Positions 1 through 9,494 are shown, counted from the first letter of the stretch. The stretch: 64,000 nt of DNA from Bacteroides oleiciplenus YIT 12058 (GCF_000315485.1 NZ_JH992941.1:372001-436000); one strand, 5' to 3'. Made by a program: numbers and translations. Notes: generated by a model not told the origin, from the sequence alone.

Positions 1-1926
1 GTTCACCTCCAACAGGTAGATACCCTTGTAGTCATAGTTAATACGTCCGAAGTAACCGGCTGATGCACGGGAAGTATGCGACCAGTTTATTTGTTGTCCA
101 TCCTGACTAGCCAAGTTCAGTTCGGGATACGCTTCGTCATACAGTCCTTTGCGGTATCCATATAGATAAGTGTAATCTACCTCTTCTGCATTGGCACCAA
201 CCATTACATTCAGATTGTGAGACTTAGCAAAAGTCTTGGCGTAGTTGGCATACACATTCAGCGTCCAGGTATTCTGCTTGGAATTATCCCGCCAGATTGC
301 CGAGTTGCTTTTAGTAACAATGTATTTAGGGGTAGGCAGTCCCGACCAGTCAACACCATAAACCGAGAAGTCTTCCGAACCGCTGTTCAAGTTCTGAATA
401 GCATAAGTAAAATCTGCATTCAGAGTTAATCCCTTAACGATCTCAGCTTTCAGGAATGCATTCATGCGAGTGAGGTCGGTAATTTCCCTACGGTCGGATG
501 CTTGCTTACGCATAGCCATAAGGCGGGTGTCATAACCATCGACGGTACCTGAAGGAATAAAGAAAGAACCCCAGCGCCAAAGAGTCTGATAGGTACTACT
601 GTAAACATCAGGACGCTCATAAGCTTTACGGGAGTAGTTGACACGTGCACCTACTTGCAACCAATCGTACAGGTTTGTGGTTACATTCACTGATACATTG
701 TACTTTTTCAGTTCATCGGGGCGTACTTTCATGATACCTTCTTTCTGGTCATAACCAAAAGAAAGATAGTAATTAGTCTTTCCTGAAGTTCCCTGAACAG
801 AAATATTGTGGCTCTGCGAAGGAGCAGCTTTGCTATAATAGATATCTTGAACATCCCAGTCGGCATAATAGTAAGGAGTTCCGTCGATTATTGCGTAATC
901 ACCAACATTACTATCACTCTGATAAGGTCTCATTTCGCCATATTTCAGTTTTCCACGGTTCTGCTGTGCCCATCTTTGAGCATAAGGCAACAGCTTATCG
1001 AAATACATACCAAAGAGTTCAACTTCATATTGGTTGGCGTTAGCTTTGGCTTCCAGTGCAGAAAGCAGCTGAGTAGGAACATCCGGGAAGTTGGGGAGGT
1101 AAGTTGCCTGATCCCAAGCGAAGTTATTGCTATAATTAATGGTAACCTTTTCCGTCGGTTTGGCACTCTTCGTGTTAATCAAGATAACACCAAAAGCGGC
1201 ACGTGTACCATAAATAGAGGTAGAAGCGGCATCTTTCAATACAGAAATACTTTCAATATCCTGTGTATTTAAGAAAGATATGTCATCCATAGGAACACCA
1301 TCCACCACAATCAACGGATTACTCTTTTCTGAGTTACTCAACGTACCAACACCACGAATACGCATCGAGGCACTCCCATTGATATCACCATTTTCCGTGG
1401 TGATGCTCAAACCGGGAACCGCACCTTGCAATGCTTTGGATACATCTTGTTGAGGGCGACCTGCCATAGTCTTATTCAAGTCTACAGTAGTAACTGCCCC
1501 TGTTAAGTTGGCTTTTTTCTGTACACCATAACCAACTACTACTACTTCATCTAATAATTCAGTATCCTCCTTTAAGATGATTTTCATAGTTGAGGTTGCT
1601 TTCACTTCTTGTGGTTGGTAACCGATGAATGATATTTTTAAAGTAGCGCCTAGTTTAACACTCAAAGTAAACTTACCGTCCAGGTTGGTTACAATTCCAT
1701 TAGTGGTTCCTTTTTCTACCACGCTAGCACCGATAATAGGCTCGCCTGCCACATCTACGACTAAACCTGTAACGGTGATAGACTGTAACTGCTCTGTTAC
1801 TTCCAAAACATTATCCGAGTCAGTTGGAGCAGCCATTACGTTACCGCTACTTAAGAACAGTGCACTTATTGCTACTGTTATGAGGAACTTATTGGTTAGT
1901 CCTCGTTTTTTGCGATCTTCATTCAT
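1..1926 (-). CDS. SusC/RagA-type TonB-dependent receptor, 5' part only (runs off the window start)
   Basis: The gene reads right to left from ATG at 1926, and 642 codons are open to the window edge, so the C-terminal half of the barrel is missing. A signal peptide is visible at residues 1-33 (basic start, then a hydrophobic stretch ending near VMAA). A carboxypeptidase-D regulatory-like domain follows at about 51-119 (GEPIIGASV, NLDGKFTL, FIGY). A TonB-box-like DEVVVVGYG lies at about 126-134, then the plug (VVDGVPMDD, DIESISVLKDAAS, YGTRAAFGVI) and barrel strands. There is no STN domain, so signalling to an ECF anti-sigma factor is not expected. Such receptors import glycans or similar ligands with a SusD partner, which here would lie outside the window. 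The leader at 1927-2123 is shared with two other receptors nearby, and this is the only copy where the leader runs directly into a full receptor. Confidence 0.95.
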   Translation of the reverse strand, partial: MNEDRKKRGLTNKFLITVAISALFLSSGNVMAAPTDSDNVLEVTEQLQSITVTGLVVDVAGEPIIGASVVEKGTTNGIVTNLDGKFTLSVKLGATLKISFIGYQPQEVKATSTMKIILKEDTELLDEVVVVGYGVQKKANLTGAVTTVDLNKTMAGRPQQDVSKALQGAVPGLSITTENGDINGSASMRIRGVGTLSNSEKSNPLIVVDGVPMDDISFLNTQDIESISVLKDAASTSIYGTRAAFGVILINTKSAKPTEKVTINYSNNFAWDQATYLPNFPDVPTQLLSALEAKANANQYEVELFGMYFDKLLPYAQRWAQQNRGKLKYGEMRPYQSDSNVGDYAIIDGTPYYYADWDVQDIYYSKAAPSQSHNISVQGTSGKTNYYLSFGYDQKEGIMKVRPDELKKYNVSVNVTTNLYDWLQVGARVNYSRKAYERPDVYSSTYQTLWRWGSFFIPSGTVDGYDTRLMAMRKQASDRREITDLTRMNAFLKAEIVKGLTLNADFTYAIQNLNSGSEDFSVYGVDWSGLPTPKYIVTKSNSAIWRDNSKQNTWTLNVYANYAKTFAKSHNLNVMVGANAEEVDYTYLYGYRKGLYDEAYPELNLASQDGQQINWSHTSRASAGYFGRINYDYKGIYLLEVN

Positions 1927-2123
1927 AAAAAGATTGATGATTTTGTTATTAATTAAATAGTTCTCTCTAAAAATTAGGGCAAGGATAGTCAGTATAGGAA
2001 TAGCTTTAGCTATTTCTTCTGTTAGACAAGTTTCTGTTCCATAGGCGTTTTCTCTATTTATAGGTTTAACTTATATTTTATCTCTCTTATTCTTTTTAAA
2101 CATTTACCAAGTTCCAAGAGAAC
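1927..2123 (-). promoter_or_regulatory. Conserved susC leader element, copy 1
   Basis: Read on the minus strand, this leader contains in order GTTCTCTTGGAAC, an AT-rich block with ATATAAGTTAAACC, the block CGCCTATGGAACAGAAAC, a small hairpin (AAATAGCT/AGCTATT), and AATCATCA just before ATGAATGAAGA. The same blocks in the same order occur at 9152-9345 and 10961-11158, with near-identical total lengths (197, 194 and 198 nt). The strong conservation of noncoding sequence points to a regulatory leader RNA or a set of regulator sites; which of these is not decided by the sequence. Confidence 0.75.
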
Positions 2124-2224
2124 ATTGCTGAGTCCTCATCGGTAATAATAGTATACATGTAAAATAGATTGGTATCTGAATTAATATTTATCGCAGAACA
2201 TTTATTTATTGCCTTTCACTTTTT

Positions 2225-2269
2225 ATCTATGCAATAATTAAATGACCATTAAATTAATAGTCATTTAAT
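2225..2269 (+). promoter_or_regulatory. Promoter-like box and dyad before the ATPase pseudogene
   Basis: TATCTATG (2225-2232) differs by one base from the Bacteroides -7 box TATCTTTG. It is followed by a perfect 10-bp inverted repeat, ATTAAATGAC (2237-2246) with GTCATTTAAT (2260-2269), and an AT-rich dyad in the loop. The right arm ends 37 bp before the ATG at 2306. The layout matches that of the intact relative at 60470 (a -7 box followed directly by a dyad). Confidence 0.45.
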
Positions 2270-2305
2270 AAAATAAGACTTAATCAGTAATTTTATAAAT
2301 AGATT

Positions 2306-2720
2306 ATGAGATTCTATAATTGAGAAGAAAAGACTAAGATTACTTCAGCAGACAGAAGAAAAGTCACTTTCATCTGCTTGTTTCACAGTCATCATGGGAC
2401 GTCGACGTGTAGGAAAGACCATTTTGTTACATAAATCTCTTGAAGGGAAACTCAAGATTTTGAATGTGTCAATCTATTTTCAACGATATAACGTACAATA
2501 TAGCGAATGGATATTTGAGAAGTATTTTCGGGAAAGGGTTGTGGAAACTATGAATATCACCCAAGTGGGTAATTGTTGGGCTACCAAAGGGGAAAATGAG
2601 ATTGATTTGATTGCACTGAATGATTTCGAGAAGGATGGTATTGTTGCAGAAGTGAAGCGTCATCCGAATAAAATCAGTCATACTGTCTTGGCAGAGAGGA
2701 TAGCAGATTTACTTAGATAG
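2306..2720 (+). pseudogene. Deleted and frameshifted AAA-ATPase with DUF234/PD-(D/E)XK-like C-terminus
   Basis: The remnant starts MRFYN at 2306, matching the start MKFYD of the intact relative at 60470. It then meets an in-frame TGA where the relative has Arg, and shifts frame after a run of AAGAAAAG. The new frame reads through a Walker A motif (GRRRVGKT, about 2397-2420). About 20 residues later it jumps to the C-terminal module: FEKYFRERV, then KGENEIDLIALND, then the nuclease-like EVK. The intact protein has about 270 residues between these parts, so most of the ATPase and the central region is deleted. The remnant also stops early, at LADLLR-like sequence. A 108-residue open frame from 2394 remains, but it has Walker A and no Walker B, so an ATPase function is not credible. 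Confidence 0.8.
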
Positions 2721-2800
2721 TTTGTAGAATATAATTTAATACAGAACGGATTTTTATTAGAAAATCTGATGAAGTAGCATTTAGTGAATTAATGGTTAAA

Positions 2801-2838
2801 AAGAAGGTTGGCTTGATATATGCAGCCAACCTTCTTTT
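2801..2838 (-). terminator. Hairpin terminator of the susC-susD-lipoprotein operon
   Basis: A perfect 13-bp stem, AAGAAGGTTGGCT (2801-2813) with its complement at 2824-2836, is flanked by A-runs on the left and T-runs on the right, so it can work in both directions. It lies about 90 bp past the stop of the lipoprotein gene and about 80 bp past the ATPase remnant. Confidence 0.8.
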
Positions 2839-2926
2839 CATATAATAGTTTTATTTATGGAGCAATCTCTTTACTCTTAAGAGATTATGAATCCTTTTAC
2901 AGGGTATTCAAAACTGCTCATGTTTC

Positions 2927-3871
2927 CTAATGCTCAGTATAACTGTATACTTTTACAACTGTTGCTTTGTTACGAAGACCGGCAAAATTATGAGTTGTAT
3001 ATCGGCCAGTAGTAATATTCCAGTAATCCGTATAAAGTTTGCCATTGACTTTCAACAACCAATCTACATCATCCATAACCGTTTCTCCAGGTACACCACC
3101 ATTTGCAGCCGTTACTACAATACGAAAATCTATGCGGGCAGCTCCCTGTGCAATGTACGTTGTTTTTTTAACAGGTACAGGCTGGAAACCCGTGCTTTCA
3201 CCAAAAGCAACTGGTGCACCCAAATTGAGCCATGCACTTTTGGTTGCATCCCCCGTTGCATCCCCCACATTCTTACCATCAGGAATGAGACCGGCATTTT
3301 TATCTGCATTTGTATAGAGCGGATGCAAAGTGTATTGATACTGATATTGCAACTTCATAGTAGTAGGATGTCCCTCGGCTTCATACATCAAGTTTATGAA
3401 GCGGATATGAGCAATGGTATCTGTATCGAAAGTAGCTTTGGATGGATCAAGCGGATAAGGAATATCAAAATCGCGTTCCAAAATAATCGGACTGGTATTA
3501 TAATCATGTATGATAACATTCTGTTTTCCCTTGATTAAAGTAACATCTTGGTCGAATACAAGTTTTAAAGCTGTACCTTGATACAACTTCAGATTGGCCT
3601 TACCTGGTTTGGCATAATAAAATCTGCCTGCACCTGGTATGGTATTATAGTATCCCAATACATTGGTACTATTGGTCAGTAATTTCCCATTTAACTCTAC
3701 TTTATAGATATTGTTTTCAGCCGACGTAGTGACCGGTGTATAATGACCTATTTGGAACTGAGCCATATCATCTCCGACCGGAATGGCGTCATAATCAACC
3801 TCCATCTTTTCACATGACCCCATAGAAAAGGCAGCTAAAAGAGCAATACTTATATACTTTATCTTTTTCAT
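2927..3871 (-). CDS. Surface lipoprotein encoded after SusD (SusE/SusF position)
   Basis: The product is about 314 residues. The frame is open further upstream to 3898, but ATG at 3871 is preferred. It has AAGGAATAAATGAT just upstream and begins a standard lipoprotein signal, MKKIKYISIALLAAFSMGSCEK, whose lipobox cysteine (MGSC) is near residue 20. The mature part is rich in beta strands and aromatic residues, with no catalytic motif that I recognise; it could be DUF4397-like. The gene is third in an operon after susC and susD, only 26 bp from the susD stop. That is the position of SusE/F-type ligand-binding lipoproteins, so a ligand-binding role at the cell surface is inferred from context alone. 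Confidence 0.75.
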   Translation of the reverse strand: MKKIKYISIALLAAFSMGSCEKMEVDYDAIPVGDDMAQFQIGHYTPVTTSAENNIYKVELNGKLLTNSTNVLGYYNTIPGAGRFYYAKPGKANLKLYQGTALKLVFDQDVTLIKGKQNVIIHDYNTSPIILERDFDIPYPLDPSKATFDTDTIAHIRFINLMYEAEGHPTTMKLQYQYQYTLHPLYTNADKNAGLIPDGKNVGDATGDATKSAWLNLGAPVAFGESTGFQPVPVKKTTYIAQGAARIDFRIVVTAANGGVPGETVMDDVDWLLKVNGKLYTDYWNITTGRYTTHNFAGLRNKATVVKVYSYTEH

Positions 3872-3897
3872 ATCATTTATTCCTTTTAAATAAAACA

Positions 3898-5817
3898 TTA
3901 GTTAGCAGGATATTCACCTGGGTAAGCAAACCAAGGGATAGAACACTGGTAATTGGGTGCTGTGCCGGATATCGGTTTCAGTTTTTCCAATGATTCGATG
4001 TTCCATGTGTACTCTGAATTATAACGTGGGCGAATGCGATAGCAGGGTGAACCATCATTGTAAAGATTGTATGCTGCATTTCGGAATTCAATGTCTCTGG
4101 CAGCACCTAAAAAGTAACCTTTGAATACCTTAGTATCATCTTCGTCACGTTTCACCTCGATTAAGCGTGTGGCATCCCAACCATTATTTTTAGATGGATA
4201 ATCGCCGGTGTACTGAATGTCATAGTGATATTTACGCAAATCAGTCCAAGCTTCTATGCCTCCCCAAGGATAAAGCGAAATAAACTTCTGTAGCATAATG
4301 TGTGAGAGAGTGAGATTCGCTTCCCCCAATCCTTCTACATAAGGACCAGCATAATATTCATTTGCCAAAGCATTGTATACACTCTTGGTGACTTTATCTC
4401 CGCCACTAATGACTCCCTTAGTACCCGGATAGAGTGGTGTAACCGTGAAATCCAGATCATTGCGTACCCCTTCTTTGAAAGCTATATAAGCAGCTCCCTT
4501 GTTGCCCTTCTTCCAATATGCTTCAGCAAGGCAGAGCTTGATTTCGGCGGCAGTCATCAATACGTAGGGCGCATCATCACGGAATAACCAGCGGCCAATA
4601 CCATCGTTAGGCAAAGACGTAGTAGAATTCTTTACTGTTGTGGTACGTCCATAAAGATGTGGAGTCGTTTTAATACCAGCAGGATTGGTACGAGAGGTAT
4701 TGTTTCTTCCTCCGTAATATTGATGTGCTTTTACACTGTCAGGATTATCAATGTACAGGTATTCAGGATCGCTATCGGTACTCAGTTTCACTGTTACACG
4801 GGGGTCGTAGTGTCCAGGTAAGTTAACCAGTGTATCTGCTATATATTGCTTTTCAAGCAGTTCATACTGGTAATATGGATTGGGAGGCGTTGTTTGCTTA
4901 ATGCGCTGTCCGTCTGTACCATATTTAGGTATAGTTCCTGTCATAATCTGTACCATATAATCGTGTTGGTAGTAGGTAGTACCCAAATTGCCGCGTTGTG
5001 TTCCCCAGAAATTGTTATAACCTGAGTAAGGTACACTTCCTGATCCGCCTTCCATTTCCACCATAGCATCATCTGCGGATGTTTGTAATGATTTGTTGGC
5101 AGCCTCAATTAATTCATCGGCATACTTTTCAAGGAAATCCGATTTGTTAGATAAAGATGCCAGATTACGTACAACTACACCATGAGCAAATTTAATCCAT
5201 TTAGAGATATCACCTTTATAAACCCAGTCATTGGCAGAGATCTTTGAACTATAAGAAGTTTTATCCTCCATTTCCAGGTATTCGATAGCTTTACGGGCCC
5301 ATCCACGGACAGCCTCATAAATATCAGCCTGAGAGTCATAATCAAAGCGCACACGTTCGTTATCAAAAGCCTGTTTAAGTGGCAATTCACCATAAACTTT
5401 GGTCAGCATGTCCCAGCTGTATGCTTTAATAGCATAACCAATACCGACGAGGTGCCAATGTTCTGCTGCAATGGCTTGATTGATTAAGTTTTCAAGATTC
5501 ATACCCTGATTCCAGTAAACCGTGCGCCAAATCAAGGCTCCCGTATCACTACTTTGGGGATAATAGTGATTACCATAGTTAGAACCATACGAACTCTGCG
5601 TAGTACTCCACATGGAAATCATGGGCAGAATAGCATATGTCAAATCCCACGTAACGTCTTGGTAAGTTTGTAGGATACCGGACAGATATAAATAATCTTC
5701 TACATAATCCGGAGAGTCAATATTCTTATTTACATCTAAATAATCGTCACAACTGACATTGAATAACATCAATAGAGATAGAAATGGAACAATTATATAT
5801 TTCTTCATATTCTTCAT
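3898..5817 (-). CDS. SusD/RagB-type outer-membrane lipoprotein
   Basis: The product has 639 residues. A lipoprotein signal is present with the lipobox cysteine in NVSCDDYLDVN at about residue 23. The CDDYLDVN sequence is typical of SusD proteins, as are the alpha-helical repeats (GYAIKAYSWDMLTKVYGELPL; AAEIKLCLAEAYWKKG) and the C-terminal AWTDLRKYHY with an arginine/tyrosine-rich tail. SusD proteins cap the SusC barrel and help to capture ligand. The gene starts 18 bp after the stop of the susC gene at 5836 and is followed at once by the lipoprotein gene. No glycoside hydrolase belongs to this operon, so the ligand cannot be named. Confidence 0.93.
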   Translation of the reverse strand: MKNMKKYIIVPFLSLLMLFNVSCDDYLDVNKNIDSPDYVEDYLYLSGILQTYQDVTWDLTYAILPMISMWSTTQSSYGSNYGNHYYPQSSDTGALIWRTVYWNQGMNLENLINQAIAAEHWHLVGIGYAIKAYSWDMLTKVYGELPLKQAFDNERVRFDYDSQADIYEAVRGWARKAIEYLEMEDKTSYSSKISANDWVYKGDISKWIKFAHGVVVRNLASLSNKSDFLEKYADELIEAANKSLQTSADDAMVEMEGGSGSVPYSGYNNFWGTQRGNLGTTYYQHDYMVQIMTGTIPKYGTDGQRIKQTTPPNPYYQYELLEKQYIADTLVNLPGHYDPRVTVKLSTDSDPEYLYIDNPDSVKAHQYYGGRNNTSRTNPAGIKTTPHLYGRTTTVKNSTTSLPNDGIGRWLFRDDAPYVLMTAAEIKLCLAEAYWKKGNKGAAYIAFKEGVRNDLDFTVTPLYPGTKGVISGGDKVTKSVYNALANEYYAGPYVEGLGEANLTLSHIMLQKFISLYPWGGIEAWTDLRKYHYDIQYTGDYPSKNNGWDATRLIEVKRDEDDTKVFKGYFLGAARDIEFRNAAYNLYNDGSPCYRIRPRYNSEYTWNIESLEKLKPISGTAPNYQCSIPWFAYPGEYPAN

Positions 5818-5835
5818 ATTAATAGGATTTATGAT

Positions 5836-8800
5836 TTAGAATTGTACACTCAAACCGCAAGTGATGCCACGTGGACTGGGAAGACTCCATGTATCATAAC
5901 CTTCACCACCTACACCACCAGCTGATGCAGACATCGTGTTACCTACAGCATCCAGACCATTGTAATTTGTAATAGTAAATAGATCATTACCAGAGATGTA
6001 TATCTGGGCATAGCTGATTAGACCGTTGGTCAACTTCTTAAGGAACTTTTCTGTAAACGTATACGATAGCCGTAGTTCTGACATGCGCAGATAGTTGACA
6101 TTGGCCTGAACCCAGTCACGTGCAGAGCCGGCATAAATCGTGCCGCCATAATTACCATATGTAATGGCAATATTATTGGGTGTCGGATTCTCTGAGTTTT
6201 CATTACCATCTTTCAATACACCTGGAATTATAACAGAGCCTTGCTCGCGTTTCTTCACTGAGTCCCAGTCTATACCGTTTTGCGCCAGATAGCGACCGGT
6301 TCCATTGATAACAGTTGATTTAAACTTACCCGAGAACATTGCATAAAGGCGCCATTGGCGTTTAAAAGTAACTTCCGTTGAAAAGCCGAAACGCAGTTTA
6401 GGTTCGCGGTCGCCTATATGTGTCCATTCTGAACTTACACGTGGAGCTCCTGTCGAAGGATCTATTAAAACTTCACCTTTGTCATTACGTTCAAAGTCAA
6501 GACCATGGATAGAAGTAACCGGATCACCTACCATCGTACCTAAACGAACACCGTTCGTATTTCCATTTGTATAGGTATCATAATATTCTGCCATCGGAAG
6601 GCTAATCGTTTTTGAGCCAGTATGTGAAAGGTTCACCCCTACATTCCAACGCCATCCATTGTAATTATGGATAATATCTCCATCAATATGTCCTTCCCAA
6701 CCCCAAGTTTTAAAGTCACCCAAATTACGGGTGTTCAGCACGAAGCCTGTGGCGTATGATAAGCGGAACCCTGTTACAATCTGATCTGTGCAGTTGGTGC
6801 GGAAATAGGTGAAATCCGCAACGATTCGGTCGTTCAGAAAGCGCCCTTCCGCTCCTATTTCATAGCTAGTCGTCATCTCAGGCTTTAGTTTTGAGTTCGG
6901 ACCTGTATATCCATATTTGTAGCCGCCACCTCTAAGCTCCGTAGCTTCCAGCTCTGGATTAATAGAAAGTGGAGATGTATCTTTGCCTACTTGTGCCACA
7001 GCACCTCTCAATTTCAGGTAGTTTACGATCTCACTTCCTTTAAATATAGGCAATTCAGTTAGAACGAATGATGCTTCCAGTGCCGGATAGAAATAACTCC
7101 GATTATTAGTAGGTAATGTTGAAGCCCAGTCATTACGTCCACGTAAAGTGAGGAATGCCATGTTGTCCCAACCAAATTCAGCTTGTGCGGAAATAGCCTG
7201 AATACGGCGAATGGTAGAACGCTTTTTAGAAGTGACAGTAGTTGGAGCCACGTTGTTGATAGAGGCCATATCCCACACAATATAGTTTTTACCATAAGAA
7301 CTCAAACGTGTTATTTTGTTTTCTACCTGATGATAGCCAACTTGTGCAGTTACACTCAGCTTTCCATCAAAGAATTTGTCGTTCCAACCTGCAAGCACAT
7401 TCATAGAAAGGTCTGAGAAGTTTTCTTTAACCAAATTATATACTCCACCACGACCAGGTTGGATATCATAGTTATTTTTAGCCCACAACGGATGTTCAGA
7501 TGTCTCGAATGTCTGCGTGCCTATATCCCAGCCATACTGTGCCCGCAGGAAGAAGTGAGAATTCGGTTGAATAATACCGGTCACATTACCTATAATTCGG
7601 TCGGATTCATCATAATATTTATTTTTATTCATCAAAAACAACGGATTATACATATCACCGTCCACATATGGATATGGATAGCGCATGTGTACCAGGTCTG
7701 GGTCAAGATAATTACTCATATCATCAACAAGCGGCCAGCGAAGTGCATAGTAAAGCGGCCCACTAGTACCTTTAGGCATCTTATTGTTCTGGGTGGATGC
7801 GTATTGCATGGATGATTCAAAACGCATCCATTTAGTAATATCTGCCTTACCGGACAAAGAGAAGTTGCTACGTTGGTAATCAGTATTCTTAATCGTACCA
7901 GTTTGATCGGTAAATGAAGCGGAAGCACGCATAGTTAACTTTTCAGTACCGGTTTCCACTGATACATTGTGTACTTGGGTGAATCCTGTTTGCAGAATTT
8001 GATCAAGGTTATTGTAGAGTTTGGTACCTTCAGGATAAAGTCCACCAAAACGGGCAGTATTAAAATAGTTAGTTACACCATAATTGCCATTAGAATATTT
8101 GGTTTGTGGGTCGGGCAGTCCGTAAGATGTATCCCAACGGAAACGGTTACTATATGAAACCTTACCCTTGCCTGCCGTACCTTTCTTTGTCGTAATAATA
8201 ATGGCTCCATTAGAAGCATTCGAGCCATACAGTGCTGCGGCGGCTGCTCCTTTCAATACGGTGATACTTTCGATATCTTCAGGGTTGAAGTCATTACCGC
8301 GTGACGAGAAATCCAACGTACGGCTACTATAAACATCCTCTACGGCCATACCACTACTTGCTGAAAAGGAGGAGTTGTTCATTGGGATACCATCGACAAC
8401 ATAAAGTGGCTGGTTGCTGCCGGACAGTGAAGTGATACTGCGTAGTGTTACTTGTGTTGATGCTCCCGGAGCGCCAGAACTGGATACAACGTTCATTCCG
8501 GATACGCGCCCTTGCAACGCTGTGATGAAATTATCTCGTCCCGACTCTGCAATTTCATCTGCAGTCACTTTCTGTACCGATGAACCGATACCGCGTTGAA
8601 CACGCTTCAAACCGAACTCCGTAACGACGACTTCGTTCAGCATATTGGCATCTTCCTCCATTTGCACATTAATTTGTGTCTTGGTCACTTTTACAGATTG
8701 TGGTTTGCAACCTATATATGAGAACTGGAGCGTAGCTCCTTGTTTAGCAGTGATTGTATAGTTTCCGTCAGCGTTAGTTATTACGCCTTGGCTAGTTCCT

Positions 8801-9006
8801 AGAATTTGAACACTTGCCCCAGCTAGAGGCTCATCAGCAGAATCAGTAACTTTACCTTTAACAGTTATCTGTTTCTGTTGTTGTATTACTTCAGTAGCGG
8901 GTGAAGTTGGTTTGTCCGTAATGTCGTTAGGACTGGCATTTATGCTGATAACAGGTACTATTAGCATAGCAGCTATGCCCATAGAGATTTCCTTAAATCT
9001 ATTCAT
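5836..9006 (-). CDS. SusC/RagA-type TonB-dependent receptor
   Basis: The product is a full-length receptor of 1056 residues. It has a signal peptide (about 1-24) and a linker rich in Thr/Pro/Gln. The regulatory-like domain is at about 48-118 (DEPLAGASV, NADGNYTI, YIGCK) and a TonB-box-like NEVVVTEFG at about 128. The plug follows (YVVDGIPMNNSS, DIESITVLKGAAAAALYGS), then a long barrel ending in GITCGLSVQF with a terminal aromatic residue. It is the first gene of the operon with susD and the lipoprotein. Its start codon lies 146 nt downstream of the shared leader (9152-9345), and a tiny open frame beginning MNEN lies between them (9113-9151). The N-terminus differs from the MNEDRKKR type of the receptor at 1926. 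Confidence 0.96.
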   Translation of the reverse strand: MNRFKEISMGIAAMLIVPVISINASPNDITDKPTSPATEVIQQQKQITVKGKVTDSADEPLAGASVQILGTSQGVITNADGNYTITAKQGATLQFSYIGCKPQSVKVTKTQINVQMEEDANMLNEVVVTEFGLKRVQRGIGSSVQKVTADEIAESGRDNFITALQGRVSGMNVVSSSGAPGASTQVTLRSITSLSGSNQPLYVVDGIPMNNSSFSASSGMAVEDVYSSRTLDFSSRGNDFNPEDIESITVLKGAAAAALYGSNASNGAIIITTKKGTAGKGKVSYSNRFRWDTSYGLPDPQTKYSNGNYGVTNYFNTARFGGLYPEGTKLYNNLDQILQTGFTQVHNVSVETGTEKLTMRASASFTDQTGTIKNTDYQRSNFSLSGKADITKWMRFESSMQYASTQNNKMPKGTSGPLYYALRWPLVDDMSNYLDPDLVHMRYPYPYVDGDMYNPLFLMNKNKYYDESDRIIGNVTGIIQPNSHFFLRAQYGWDIGTQTFETSEHPLWAKNNYDIQPGRGGVYNLVKENFSDLSMNVLAGWNDKFFDGKLSVTAQVGYHQVENKITRLSSYGKNYIVWDMASINNVAPTTVTSKKRSTIRRIQAISAQAEFGWDNMAFLTLRGRNDWASTLPTNNRSYFYPALEASFVLTELPIFKGSEIVNYLKLRGAVAQVGKDTSPLSINPELEATELRGGGYKYGYTGPNSKLKPEMTTSYEIGAEGRFLNDRIVADFTYFRTNCTDQIVTGFRLSYATGFVLNTRNLGDFKTWGWEGHIDGDIIHNYNGWRWNVGVNLSHTGSKTISLPMAEYYDTYTNGNTNGVRLGTMVGDPVTSIHGLDFERNDKGEVLIDPSTGAPRVSSEWTHIGDREPKLRFGFSTEVTFKRQWRLYAMFSGKFKSTVINGTGRYLAQNGIDWDSVKKREQGSVIIPGVLKDGNENSENPTPNNIAITYGNYGGTIYAGSARDWVQANVNYLRMSELRLSYTFTEKFLKKLTNGLISYAQIYISGNDLFTITNYNGLDAVGNTMSASAGGVGGEGYDTWSLPSPRGITCGLSVQF

Positions 9007-9112
9007 AAGAGTCTCATTGTTTAAATTATTTTTGTTTGGATAAAGTTATAAAACTATTGCATTCCCTTGTTTTATTGAAGAATGCATTAGTCATGACGGT
9101 TTGAGTACTTTA

Positions 9113-9151
9113 TTATGTACTATTTTTCTTGTTCGCGTGATTTTCATTCAT
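9113..9151 (-). pseudogene. Vestigial susC start (12-codon open frame) after leader copy 2
   Basis: Directly after the conserved leader and its AAATCATCA block, ATG at 9151 opens MNENHANKKNST and then stops (TAA). The first residues and spacing match MNEDRKKR of the receptor at 1926. This may be the residue of an older receptor start, or a small upstream reading frame kept for regulation. The real receptor starts at 9006. Confidence 0.5.
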
Positions 9152-9345
9152 AATAATGATGATTTAAATTATTCGTTGAAATAGCTTTCAACATTCAGAA
9201 TGGTAAGGTAATAAATAAAAAATAGTCGGTGAGGCTATTTCTTTTAGAGGATAACTTTCTGTTCCATAGGCGTTTTCTCAATTTACAGGTTTAACTTATA
9301 TATTATCTCTACTTCAAATCTATCAACGGTTCCAAGAGGACTTGG
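9152..9345 (-). promoter_or_regulatory. Conserved susC leader element, copy 2
   Basis: The minus strand shows CCAAGTCCTCTTGGAACC (5-bp stem CCAAG/CTTGG with a 4-base loop), then ATATAAGTTAAACCTG, then GAGAAAACGCCTATGGAACAG, then a hairpin AAATAG/CTATTT, then AAATCATCA before the ATG at 9151. Order and spacing agree with the copies at 1927-2123 and 10961-11158. Confidence 0.72.
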
Positions 9346-9395
9346 TGTGGATATGATTAAAAAATAGCTATACTGTAGCCTTGATTTATCTAAAA

Positions 9396-9494
9396 CTTAC
9401 CTGGGCTGCACTTGCTCCGTAGCTTCTCCGTACATTCTCCACTTAGAAGTACCTCTGAGTGGAGAATGTACGGAGCAAGTATAGCCCGAGTAAG
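9396..9494. repeat. Long imperfect palindromic intergenic element, copy A
   Basis: The arms run CTTACCTGGGCT...ACTTGCTCCGTA...TACATTCTCCACT on the left and the complementary AGTGGAGAATGTACGGAGC...AGCCCGAGTAAG on the right. A ~14-nt loop lies near 9444-9457, and the left arm carries an extra CTCCGTA-like insertion. The blocks ACCTGGG, TGCACTTGCTCCGTA and CTCCGTAC recur in the same order at 51491-51601, so this is a repeated element and not a chance hairpin. It sits between two divergent transcription units. Confidence 0.7.
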
